From Aurelia coerulea (lineage: Eukaryota > Cnidaria > Scyphozoa > Semaeostomeae > Ulmaridae): a stretch of 64,000 bases of DNA. Shown piece after piece: positions 56,325 through 64,000 of this stretch. The stretch's first letter is position 1. Each line of letters starts with the position of its first letter. The position numbers were made by a program, and so were the translations under genes. The notes beneath the pieces were generated by a model. The model searched no databases and had not been told where the DNA came from. It saw nothing but the letters and a program-made list of their open reading frames with translations. The stretch is taken from contig CM076944.1 in assembly GCA_039566865.1 (NCBI GenBank), forward strand, positions 11,058,501 to 11,122,500, in the 5' to 3' direction.

Positions 56325-57221
56325 TAGACTGAATAATAATGGAGACATTAACTGTTTTCTGAGGAGAGTGGTTTTGCGAAACGGCATCTCGCTGTGCACT
56401 AGAGCGGAAAGCAGAGTTACCTTAACTGATGGAGTATCAAAATTAGAGGTCTGGGGGCAAAGTCCCCAGGAAAATTTCTGAGGACACGCCCTCTACTTTG
56501 GCTTAGAACGCTTCTCCCAATCCCAGGTTTGCCGATGCTAAAATTAAATTTTTGATCATTTGTAACAGTAGTTTATGAATAAGCATCCACGGGGAAATTT
56601 TTTGAGTAAACATCTGTTCTGGCTTAGAATGCCTATCGCCATCCCACCTTACCAGAGCAGAATTGGAAACTTTGAAATTCTCAAAATTATGTTTGCATTT
56701 ATCTATCAATGAACATTCTCATGAAAATTATCGGGCAAAAGCTTTCAGTTTTCACAATCCAATTTTTGCGTGCCCCCAAAGTGGAGCAGTTGACAAAGTG
56801 CGTCCCAGAAATTTTTTGAAACTTGCAGCCTTTACTTTGGCTTAGAGTGATTCTCCCAGTCATTTATTTACCCTACACTACCTATAACAACTATTTTCTG
56901 TGAAGGAATCTCGAGAACCATCTTTTGGCAGAAGTGGAGGGGGGCTTTACTTTTTCTGCAACGGTGCTCCCTTCTTCGCCATCCGTATCTTCGCTTTCGA
57001 CTGTATTCATTTCTTTGAGGAAGTTCAATAACACTGAAGGATTCAAATGTGAAGTGAGATGTCTATTCTATTACTCAAACATTCAACTCTACCAAAAAAG
57101 TCCTTAATTTTGCAAAAGGGGCCCTTTCCAGGAAAAAGGGGCCCCTTTTTGCAAGATTTTGAGGGGGGCCCACCGGCCACGGGCCGGTGGGCCGGTGGGC
57201 CAGTCCGCCACTGCCTGAAGA

Positions 57222-58086
57222 ATTCGTGAACATAGGCCAATTTTCGAAGGAATGAAACTCGATGTGACGCCGATCCCTGATGAGATTTTAACCGAATGCA
57301 GGAATACAAATGTGGAGTGGGGCCTCTAGAATCGATCCGTGGTAAAACCAGCTCTGTATCATTATTAGTCGAATATCCATTTTTATTTTCGTGAAGGTAC
57401 TTGAAAAGTTATCTTGAGATCCTTATTTTCAGCCATGGGATCAGAATACGGCTATATCATTGGCTTATAAGCGTGAAATTGGAAGATTTGCGGGCTTCCC
57501 TGTGCCCTATTGAACGATTTGACTCGTATGTTCCCTACTTGTGTTCTTTCAACAGACTAATGTATCTTTATGACTACCTATAAAAGGGGTGTTGGTCGCA
57601 TTTACAGCCAAAGTAGAGGGCGTGGTCCACAAAAAAAACTTTTTTTTGGGCTCCGTCCTAGAACCCGTTCTGTTTGCCCCCCCCCCCCTAATAAAATTCC
57701 TGGCGGTGCCACTGCAGGATAGATAGAAGAAGTAAGTAAGTAAATCAAAGGTAACGATGATTACTGTCTGCTTCGTATTTCAAATGTTCTCTATCCGTTT
57801 CTCTTGATCTCACAGAACAAGGCCCGGTCCACATTGATTCGATTTGAAGTAATAATAGATAGATTTGTACCTGTTTTCAAATTTGCATCCAAAGAAAGCA
57901 ATGGAAAACGACAAAAAATTATTGTTTAAGCCAACTTGTTTGAGAGGTATGAAGACGCTTTTCAAAGTGTAGATATTTTTGAAAGCACGCACATGAAAAT
58001 CCTTTATGGATACCAACAAATGATTGAAATATTATTAGTGTGATTTGATTCTGATAAATAATACTTGCATCTATAATTAAGACTGT
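57222..58086. other. Intronic sequence with a hAT right-end fragment
   Basis: At 57590-57714 a piece related to the hAT sequence (ACCAAAGTAGAGGGCGTGG-like block, C10 run) ends CCTGGCGGTGCCACTG, the complement of a CAGTGGCACCG terminus. No matching left end or duplication was found, so it is a fragment. The rest shows no gene. Confidence 0.4.
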
Positions 58087-58092
58087 ACCTAC

Positions 58093-58285
58093 CTTTATGG
58101 CATTCCTTAGTAGCACTCTTATGATCTTTGTAATTGTTCAACAATTTCCACAGTGGCTTTGGTTGGTAATAAGTTACATTGGATTTTCCATTTGGTGCCA
58201 TGAAGAAAAAATTGCTGCCAGAGTGGGAGATTTCTATTGCGATGCTTCTTTGCTCACCGAAGTCAGCAATCACTTGCACATATAT
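58093..58285 (-). CDS. Host gene, upstream exon (partial gene)
   Basis: Minus strand: the acceptor TTATTTTATTTCAG precedes the exon at 58285 and the donor AAAG/GTAGGTACAG follows at 58093. The 193-bp exon is open: IYVQVIADFGEQRSIAIEI, then SHSGSNFFFMAPNGKSN, VTYYQPKPLWKLLNNYKD and ATKECHK. It ends one base into a codon, which matches the start of the exon at 51368. No domain recognised. Earlier exons would lie at higher coordinates. Confidence 0.7.
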
Positions 58286-58299
58286 CTGAAATAAAATAA

Positions 58300-59902
58300 T
58301 ATCAAATCATCCGGAAAATATACGTTGACATTGATGTGACTTGGGGATGACAAGTATTCAAACATTTAAACCTGCACGTTGTTATGATATGAGCTGACCA
58401 ATTGAAAGACTTTGTATGCTTGTAGGCTGCAAAGGAAGGTTGCCCGTTTCATTAACCCTATCTGATATGGGGGTTAATATGAATAAAACTAAAAATAAAA
58501 AGCCATGAAGTATCACAGTACTATTTTCATAATTTCAAAGATGAATCTTCAGCATACTTGCAAATTGCAAATATAGACGCCCTTCTATAAACATCTAGAT
58601 ATCTATCACATTTTCACTACTTTAAGAACAGTAGGGTCTCAGCGGTCGTAATCGGACGGCGGTCGTACTTGGACACTTGTGAAACCATCTTGAAAACCAA
58701 CGGAAAGGTATGTACGAATGAAATCCACGAGGAAAATCTTTGTTTGTACTAAAAGCTAACATTGCAGATGCTAAAAATCTTTGCGAAAAACCTTCTGAAC
58801 CCTATTTTTATAGGATTTCCCCACCCCCTGGTACATTCTTTCTGATTACTCTACAATGAGGAAGTCTATTGCAATCAAACTTTATGACTTTTGCCAACTA
58901 CCTATTGTGCTTCTATAGCAAATTTCAAACTGGCTAGTCATCATCTTCGTTAGTCACAAACATACGAGGCTTGCAGAGGTCGTCTCCTGGCACAAGAAAT
59001 ACAGCACAAGCGTAGCAACATCAAGAAACTCTGGGCAACTCTTGAATCAACATCGGACACTCTGTAAGCTATTTAGATTTTCAACACCTGACATCTTTTG
59101 TTGCTCTTAATGATATCAAATCCTTGCATCGGTCGGAGTGGTCCTAAATCAGAAACTTGAAAAGCTAAAACGTGGACATCTATAATACGTTTTATTATTC
59201 CAATTATGAATCAAATGACATAGAAAAGAAAATTTTGTCTCGTGGGCTGCGCTTTAGTATACGTCCGGACAAGTTAAATTACTGTGAGATGCTTACACCT
59301 TTCGAAAACCTTGGCATGTAAACTTATAGTCCGGTAGCAGAAGGGGGGGGGCTAGTACCAACAAACGAGGTAATTTATGAGACCAAGGGATTTTGATCAA
59401 TGTTTGGGGGTAGAATTCGAATGTAGATGTTATTTTTGTGGGGAAGGGGTCGTTTTTGAGATATGGGGGTAAATTCCCCCAAAATTGAAGGAAATGTGTT
59501 ATTGTTAAGACTTTCGATATACCCCTTCAAAAATATATTTTTAGCTGTAGAACATTGATAATGGCCCCCATCAAGCTCATAAAAGGTGTTCTTGAGGTTT
59601 CAGATCATTCTGGGGTAACCCTGCCCCCAAATGGGGGTAACAAAGCAAGATAATCCAAAATTCACTAAAAGTACCAAACCATGTCAATTCTGGGGTGTGG
59701 AACCCGAATTTCGATGTTATTTTGATGGAAGTGGAAATTTTTCGCGTGATTTTTGTGAATAACTAGGGTAGTTGTAAGATACAGGGTGCAAACATCAAAT
59801 GTAGGAAAACCAAGAAACGTTACAAAGAGGTATCGAAGTAGACAGGATAGACAGAGTTGAATGGAATTCAGTGTAAGGACATTAACCCTTTCTATGGCAA
59901 TT
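58300..59902. other. Element fragments of the CCCTAT type, no gene
   Basis: TTAACCCTATCTGATATGGG at 58455 and AACCCTATTTTTATAGG at 58799 look like left ends of TTAA elements. The second is followed by sequence related to 41600-41670 (CTTTTGCCAACTACCTATTGTGC against the same region there). No matching right ends are seen. A G9 run at 59343 and GGGGGTA-rich sequence up to 59640 may belong to them. No coding sequence supported. Confidence 0.4.
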
Positions 59903-59904
59903 TA

Positions 59905-60345
59905 CCCGGTGTCCCAAAATAAGGGAACAGAATTGATTGGGGCTAGCGATAAGAATTTAAGTTGAATCGACCCCTGATAAGTTTTGAAGTTCTCTTAGAT
60001 AGTTGACTTGAAGATTGAGACCTTATTTGTTGATATTAGTGCATCAAGAGTTGGAATATTAATCTTGAAAGTCCAGATTTGCCTCCTACTCCAAACCAGA
60101 GCTTTTGGGGTTTGGCCTAAGCTGTTAACTCGCTGCACTTTGGAATCTCCTCAATCATAGCCAAGTACAAACAAGAAACCTCGTGCTTAGAAGCAGATTT
60201 TAGTGGAAATCTGACTCTGAACTTTACAATCAGATTCACGAATTTAGCCCCGAAGAAGACCCCTTTCTTGATTCTACACAACTTTTATCTCTTTGTCTGT
60301 GCTTACAGGCATGTCCCATAGTACGGCGGCAGCTTCATTTTCGCA
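59905..60345. mobile_element. Left end of a truncated mariner-type MITE
   Basis: TA (59903-59904) followed by CCCGGTGTCCCAAAATAAGG, a mariner-like terminus. No matching right end before the LINE fragment at 60347. Nothing coding. Confidence 0.4.
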
Positions 60346-60346
60346 G

Positions 60347-60636
60347 CTTCATTTTCAGTCACTTTCTCAGGTTTGTGCTCATACCACTTATCTGCAGTTG
60401 GGAAATGGTAATTTTTGCATATTCTCCAATGTAGGTATCCTGCTGCCTTGTCATGTCGCTGTATATATTCCGTCTTTGCGAGTACTGGACAGCCGGCTAC
60501 AATATGGTCAATAGTTTCCTCGAATTCATTGCACATCCTACACTTGGGGTCAGTGCCGTCTTTGATGATCTTATTGTGGTATGATCTTGTTGCTAAGCTT
60601 TGATCCTGTGCAGCAATTATCAATCCCTCAGTTTCC
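60347..60636 (-). pseudogene. LINE C-terminal fragment with zinc-finger motif
   Basis: Minus strand frame: KETEGLIIAAQDQSLATRSY, then CRMCNEFEETIDHIVAGC (C-x2-C-x8-H-x4-C), KTEYIQRHDKAAGYLHWRIC and ADKWYEHKPEKVTENE, after which the homology ends. This C-terminal Cys/His motif is typical of several LINE clades (R2/I-like). Both ends are truncated; an ATT microsatellite adjoins at 60637. Confidence 0.7.
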
Positions 60637-60692
60637 TTATTATTATTATTATTATTATTATTGTTATTATTATTATTATTATTATTATAATA
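60637..60692. repeat. ATT microsatellite
   Basis: Uninterrupted TTA/ATT units with one GTT, between the LINE fragment and the Penelope 3' end. On the minus strand this is a TAA tail following the Penelope sequence. Confidence 0.9.
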
Positions 60693-60746
60693 AACTAAAC
60701 CACCATCATGTGTTAACAGAAAATAAATATAAAAACACAACTGTTA

Positions 60747-60794
60747 AATGCCTCAAACGTTTCGATAAAAATCTTCGTCAGTGTGAGCTATTTA
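60747..60794 (-). ncRNA. Hammerhead-ribozyme-like motif, 3' side of the Penelope element
   Basis: Minus strand: AAATAGCTCA, then CTGACGA, a short stem GAT-TTTT-ATC, GAAAC, and TTTGAGGCATTT. CTGACGA and GAAA match the two conserved hammerhead boxes (CUGANGA, GAAA). The flanks pair as stem I (CTCA with TGAG, AAAT with ATTT, with a 2x2 internal loop). Stem III would be very short, as described for Penelope-associated hammerheads, which may act as dimers. One A-C mismatch at the base of stem II makes activity uncertain. An identical copy in opposite orientation is at 63259. Confidence 0.6.
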
Positions 60795-61263
60795 CAGGGC
60801 AGCCAAGTATTTATAGTAAACAATTATTTACATCACAATACATACACTTTAAAATAAAATATAATTTACAATTGAATACATGATACATAAACAAGTTCTA
60901 AAAAAACACATAAGTCAGCCTAAAATCAATACCCAAAAGACCATTGTCGTTGTATTCTTAAGAAATGTTGCCATTTAAGAGCTGTGCATTGAGCTTTTGG
61001 TAGTTTAATTGAAATGTGAAGAGGAACTGGGAGCCTTTATGAACCACTTGAGACTGTGCCAACTTATTTCTGTGGCTCCCCCAGGTAACTTTCCATGGAT
61101 TCGCTAGCCGCTAAACTATTTTAGCAAATGCTGAATCCAGGATAGCCCGATAGGGGATTCCACCCTACCACCACGTGCAGAAAGGCACGAAGTTACAGAG
61201 GGAACCACAAAAATTGGCGTTAGCGCAGCCTCCCTTGACACCCTTCAGATGTAATGGTAAAAT
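60795..61263 (-). other. 3' untranslated region of the Penelope-like element
   Basis: Between the stop codon at 61264 and the ribozyme motif, with no frame. T-rich on the plus strand near 60835-60900. Part of the same element by continuity. Confidence 0.5.
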
Positions 61264-63205
61264 CTATGCTGTTCCACACGCAAACATGTCTAATTCCACA
61301 TCTGCCGCTCTTTCATTGAGACCATTTGGCGAGAACGTTCCAAGCCGATACTGCCAGTAAAGTTCTTTTCTCCGAAGTGAATAAACATCCTCTGCCCCGT
61401 TGATTATTTTTATCCCAACCGTAAATGCCCCGTTGTGTCCGTTTTCAAAAAAATGCACAAAAAAGCTTGCTTGTGGAATAGGTTTCCCCCTGTCAAGGGA
61501 GCCTTCGTTATGTTTGCGTGAATAAGACCTAAAGTATGACTTGTAAACATTAAATCTTTGCCGAAATTTTGTCTTAGTACTCCCCACATACTTTTTGTTA
61601 CAACGATCACATTGCAACAGATAAACCACGTATTCGGAATTACAGTCATACTTTCCAGAAAACGTTTGAAACGACCTTGTTGAGTTGAAATTTTGGAAAG
61701 TATCTCCCTCCCTCATTAAAGGACAAATCTGATAACTTCTTCTACCATTACATCTGAAGGTGCCCTTTTCCATCAACTCTTCATCGAGATTTGCAAGTTT
61801 TGCCCTTACGAGTTTGTCTTTCAGACTTTTTGCCCTTCGGAACGAAACAAATATTTTGTCTTTGAAAACATTATTATGTTCATTATCCACCAAAAGAATA
61901 TTTTGATTACCCCGAATGATTTCGTGTACCTTGTGCAGAGCTGGGTGATATGTTAGTACCAACGGTATCCTCGTGTCATCCTTGGTCTTGGGTTTGGTAT
62001 CTAGTAAAGCAGCACGGTTTTTTAGACGAACGCGTTCAACTTGACTATCGACCTCGTTTTCGATATAACCCCTTGCCAGCAGCCAAGTTTTTAGATCCCC
62101 CACCCTATTTTCGAAAAAAGTTTCCTCTGAACAAATGCGCCGAATTCTGAGAGCCTGGCTGTAAGGAATACCCTTTTTGGTATGGCTAGGATGACATGAA
62201 GTGTGATGTAAGAGTTGATGGGCATCAGTAGGTTTTGTAAACAAATCAGTGACAATTTTGTTACCTTGTTTGATGACTTGAACATCGAGAAAATTAACTT
62301 TTTCCGAGGACCATTCTGCAGTGAACTTAATCGAATCATGGGCCCCATTAAGGAAATTTACAAAATCCCTGAGTTTTTCCTCCCCGTGCAACCAAACCAA
62401 AAAGACGTCGTCTATATACCTCCACCACAGCCGTGGTTTCCACTGAGCTTCCGAAAGTAACTTTTCCTCAAGAGCCGCCAAGTAAAGAATCGCATAACTT
62501 GGAGCACATTTAGTTCCTATAGCAGTACCCCTAAGTTGCTGGTAAAAGTCACCATTGAATTCAAAAAAGTTGTTTTTCAAAACCACGCGAGCAAGCTCCG
62601 TAAAGGCGGATTTACACTAGACGAATATATTCGCGCGAAGCGAATTTTTCGATCCGAATTTTTCGCTTCGAATATTTCTTTTGATTTCCACTATGCGAAA
62701 TTTTAGCGCCAAAAACAAGGAAAACATGGCGGCTGATAAAACCAAATTATACTACATAAGATAAAATAAAGCAAACCAAACCAAACAAGCAAACCATCCG
62801 CAATGTCGTTATTGCTGTTGTGTGAAAAGTTATTCTGATTGGTTGATTTTGCTGCTGCGAAAAATTCGCAGCGAAAAAGTTGAAATGGATTCTACTTTTT
62901 GCGAAGCGAAAAATTCGCTGCGATTTCGAAGTGATTTCTCAAAACAGGGTTCTGCGCAAAATTTTTTGCGCATATGCATCGAAAAATTCGCTTCGCACGA
63001 ATTTATTCGCCTAGTGTAAACCCGCCTTAAGGGAGTTCGTGGAAATGGTCTTATCTTCTCGATGTTCAAGTGCTTCCCGTAAGGCTTCCAATCCCTCTTC
63101 ATGCGGAATGCTAGGGTAGAGCCCAACAACATCCACTGTACACAAAATAGCATTTTCAGGGAGTTACCCCAAATTGTGGATTTTTTGAAGAAAAAACCCA
63201 ATTAT
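61264..63205 (-). pseudogene. Penelope-like element: reverse transcriptase and GIY-YIG endonuclease
   Basis: From 63205 down: AILCTVDVVGLYPSIPHEEG (RT motif with the first catalytic Asp), then a MITE (62604-63027), then a 440-codon open frame. That frame has RGTAIGTKCAPSYAILYLA (residues 19-37), the catalytic YIDD (57-60), KVNFLDVQV (97-104), a Cys-containing linker (FRCNGRRSYQICPL), and a GIY-YIG nuclease with VVYLLQC (320-326), KKYVGST (331-337) and a Glu at 408. A TAA replaces a codon just upstream of PENAIL (63165 region), and the 5' part is missing, so the copy is dead. Without the MITE, the frame joins through NSL-TEL. The nuclease and RT act together in target-primed insertion; with GIY-YIG it belongs to the classical Penelope/Neptune/Poseidon-type lineages. 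Confidence 0.85.
62604..63027. mobile_element. MITE with TAA duplication inside the Penelope RT
   Basis: Ends AGGCGGATTTACACTAG and its near-complement (one change). TAA on both sides (62601-62603, 63028-63030). 424 bp. Removal restores the host frame. A 3-bp TWA duplication suggests a PIF/Harbinger type. Inside, GCGAAAAATTCGC-like palindromes and GAAGCGAA motifs recur at both ends. Confidence 0.85.
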
Positions 63206-63258
63206 TATTATTATTATTATTATTATCATTATTATAATAAACTTATTATAATTATATT
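63206..63258. repeat. ATT microsatellite
   Basis: ATT units with small changes, between the truncated 5' side of the Penelope element and the inverted ribozyme copy. Confidence 0.8.
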
Positions 63259-63306
63259 AAATAGCTCACACTGACGAAGATTTTTATCGAAACGTTTGAG
63301 GCATTT
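63259..63306 (+). ncRNA. Hammerhead-ribozyme-like motif, inverted copy
   Basis: The same 48 nt as at 60747-60794, without difference, but on the plus strand. Its flanks (about 60 bp in all) are also shared. It lies on the 5' side of the Penelope element, so the element is bracketed by inverted copies, an arrangement known from Penelope elements with inverted terminal segments. Confidence 0.6.
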
Positions 63307-63316
63307 AACAGTTGTG

Positions 63317-63423
<107 letters not shown>

Positions 63424-63998
63424 ATTGAATATCTATTTAAAGTAGGCTAACAAAATGAATAGCTAATATACAGCTAATTAAGGCCTACTATTTACAATAT
63501 ATATAATTTACAATAAAACTATCAATATATAATACAGAAAAAATCAGAGTTAAAATCATCATGTTAAAAACCCAACTTGCGAGATAAATACTTTGCAAAG
63601 CCTACAGTTGCTTTTTCCACCATTCCAACAACGAATTCGTTTTTTGAACATAGGAAGGCTATTTGATTGTTTTATTCTTGCGGAAAATGCTGCCACAGTT
63701 TATTTCCAAGGTAGGTAATGGACTAAACTCCAATGTATGTAGATCGTACTTTGGCAGTTGAGCATCATCACCATGCCTTAAGCAGTAGCTAATATTGCGT
63801 TGTATGAAAATATCCTTCATAAATAGTGGATTCAGACCGGCTTTTGTTTTATAAATTTCAATCATGAGCAACTGTAGGTTTCTTACATGGATTGGCACCG
63901 ATTTAGATTGCTCCAGGAGAAAACCGAAATCATTCTCGCAATCTTTATATGCAATGCGTAATGCCGTTTCTTGAATATGATTTATTCTATGATTCAAA
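63424..63998 (-). pseudogene. LINE 3' end running out of the window
   Basis: Minus strand: the frame from the window edge gives HIQETALRIAYKDCENDF, then SVPIHVRNLQLLMIEIYKTK, DIFIQRNISYCLRHGDDAQL and a short LEINCGSIFRKNKTIK end. These are standard CR1/L2-type RT C-terminal blocks. The 3' untranslated part has the hairpin AGTAGGC/GCCTACT (63441-63447, 63483-63489), then the TAA tail. The 5' part is outside the window, so integrity is unknown. Confidence 0.75.
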
Positions 63999-64000
63999 GC

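Larger units (their letters stand above)
52591..56421. mobile_element. TTAA-flanked foldback inside the hAT element
   Basis: TTAA lies on both sides (52587-52590, 56422-56425). The ends are GGTAACTCTGCTTTCCGCTC and its complement. Left arm 52591 to about 54075 (with a MITE at 53308-53667), right arm about 55265-56421. The central ~1.2 kb (54076-55264) holds decayed coding sequence. Both arms keep a 59-60 codon frame (52867-52685, - and 56145-56324, +). TTAA suggests a piggyBac-type mechanism; the TIR differs from the CCCTAT group. May be the remains of an autonomous element of unknown type. Confidence 0.7.
52233..57213. mobile_element. hAT-type element, 4981 bp, in the host intron
   Basis: Ends CAGTGGCGGACTGG and its complement, with an exact 8-bp duplication CCTGAAGA (52225-52232, 57214-57221). 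CAGTGGCGG-type ends with 8-bp duplications are standard for hAT elements. No hAT transposase is recognised: most of the length is a TTAA-flanked foldback (52591-56421). The remaining hAT sequence is 52233-52586 and 56426-57213, the latter with repeated GGGGGCAAAGTCCCC-like and CCTCTACTTTGGC motifs. Confidence 0.85.

Overview
The window looks like an invertebrate nuclear genome, most likely an anthozoan cnidarian (coral or sea anemone). This rests on an intronless rhodopsin-type receptor gene, canonical GT/AG exons, AT-rich intergenic DNA, and CR1-like LINEs with an N-terminal PHD-type finger, a Penelope-like element with a GIY-YIG domain and many TA- and TTAA-flanked MITEs. The phylum is an inference from this combination, not a database result. 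No rRNA, functional tRNA, CRISPR array or bacterial operon was seen.

Only two host loci can be supported. One is a complete single-exon class A GPCR (1019-2101, +). The other is a gene on the minus strand of which two exons are visible (58285-58093 and 51368-51178). Their splice sites are canonical and their reading phases agree. The 6.7 kb intron between them holds a 5 kb hAT-type element, which itself contains a TTAA-flanked foldback, which contains a TA-flanked MITE.

Everything else is mobile DNA in several layers. 0-10 kb: LINE remnants and MITEs around the GPCR. 10.7-17.6 kb: a 3.6 kb foldback with an 11-bp target duplication, then a foldback whose arm was split by a LINE that was itself split by another foldback. 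17.6-25.6 kb: a 4.8 kb tandem array built of CAGCAG...GCTGCG hairpin subunits, interrupted by a LINE tail and a TTAA element, and flanked on both sides by copies of the same LINE 5' region. The right-hand copy carries a 2A-like motif. 27-33 kb: LINE debris, MITEs with nested insertions, a tRNA-derived SINE and a large TTAA element. 33.5-36.7 kb: a nearly full-length but broken CR1-like LINE with a SINE in its endonuclease. 37-43 kb: a mariner-like foldback with two nested elements, more TTAA elements, and a SINE split by a LINE. 43.4-49.3 kb: a 3 kb foldback holding an 8-bp-TSD MITE, a Ty3/Gypsy gag-protease remnant split by a LINE, and a GIY-YIG gene fragment. 51-58 kb: the host exons and hAT nest. 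60-64 kb: a Penelope-like element flanked by inverted copies of a hammerhead-ribozyme-like motif and split by a 3-bp-TSD MITE, then a LINE running off the end.

The main value of the window is as a record of nested insertions. Several insertions have exact empty sites in a sister arm or in a restorable reading frame. Five LINE tails share one 3' hairpin plan with compensating base changes.
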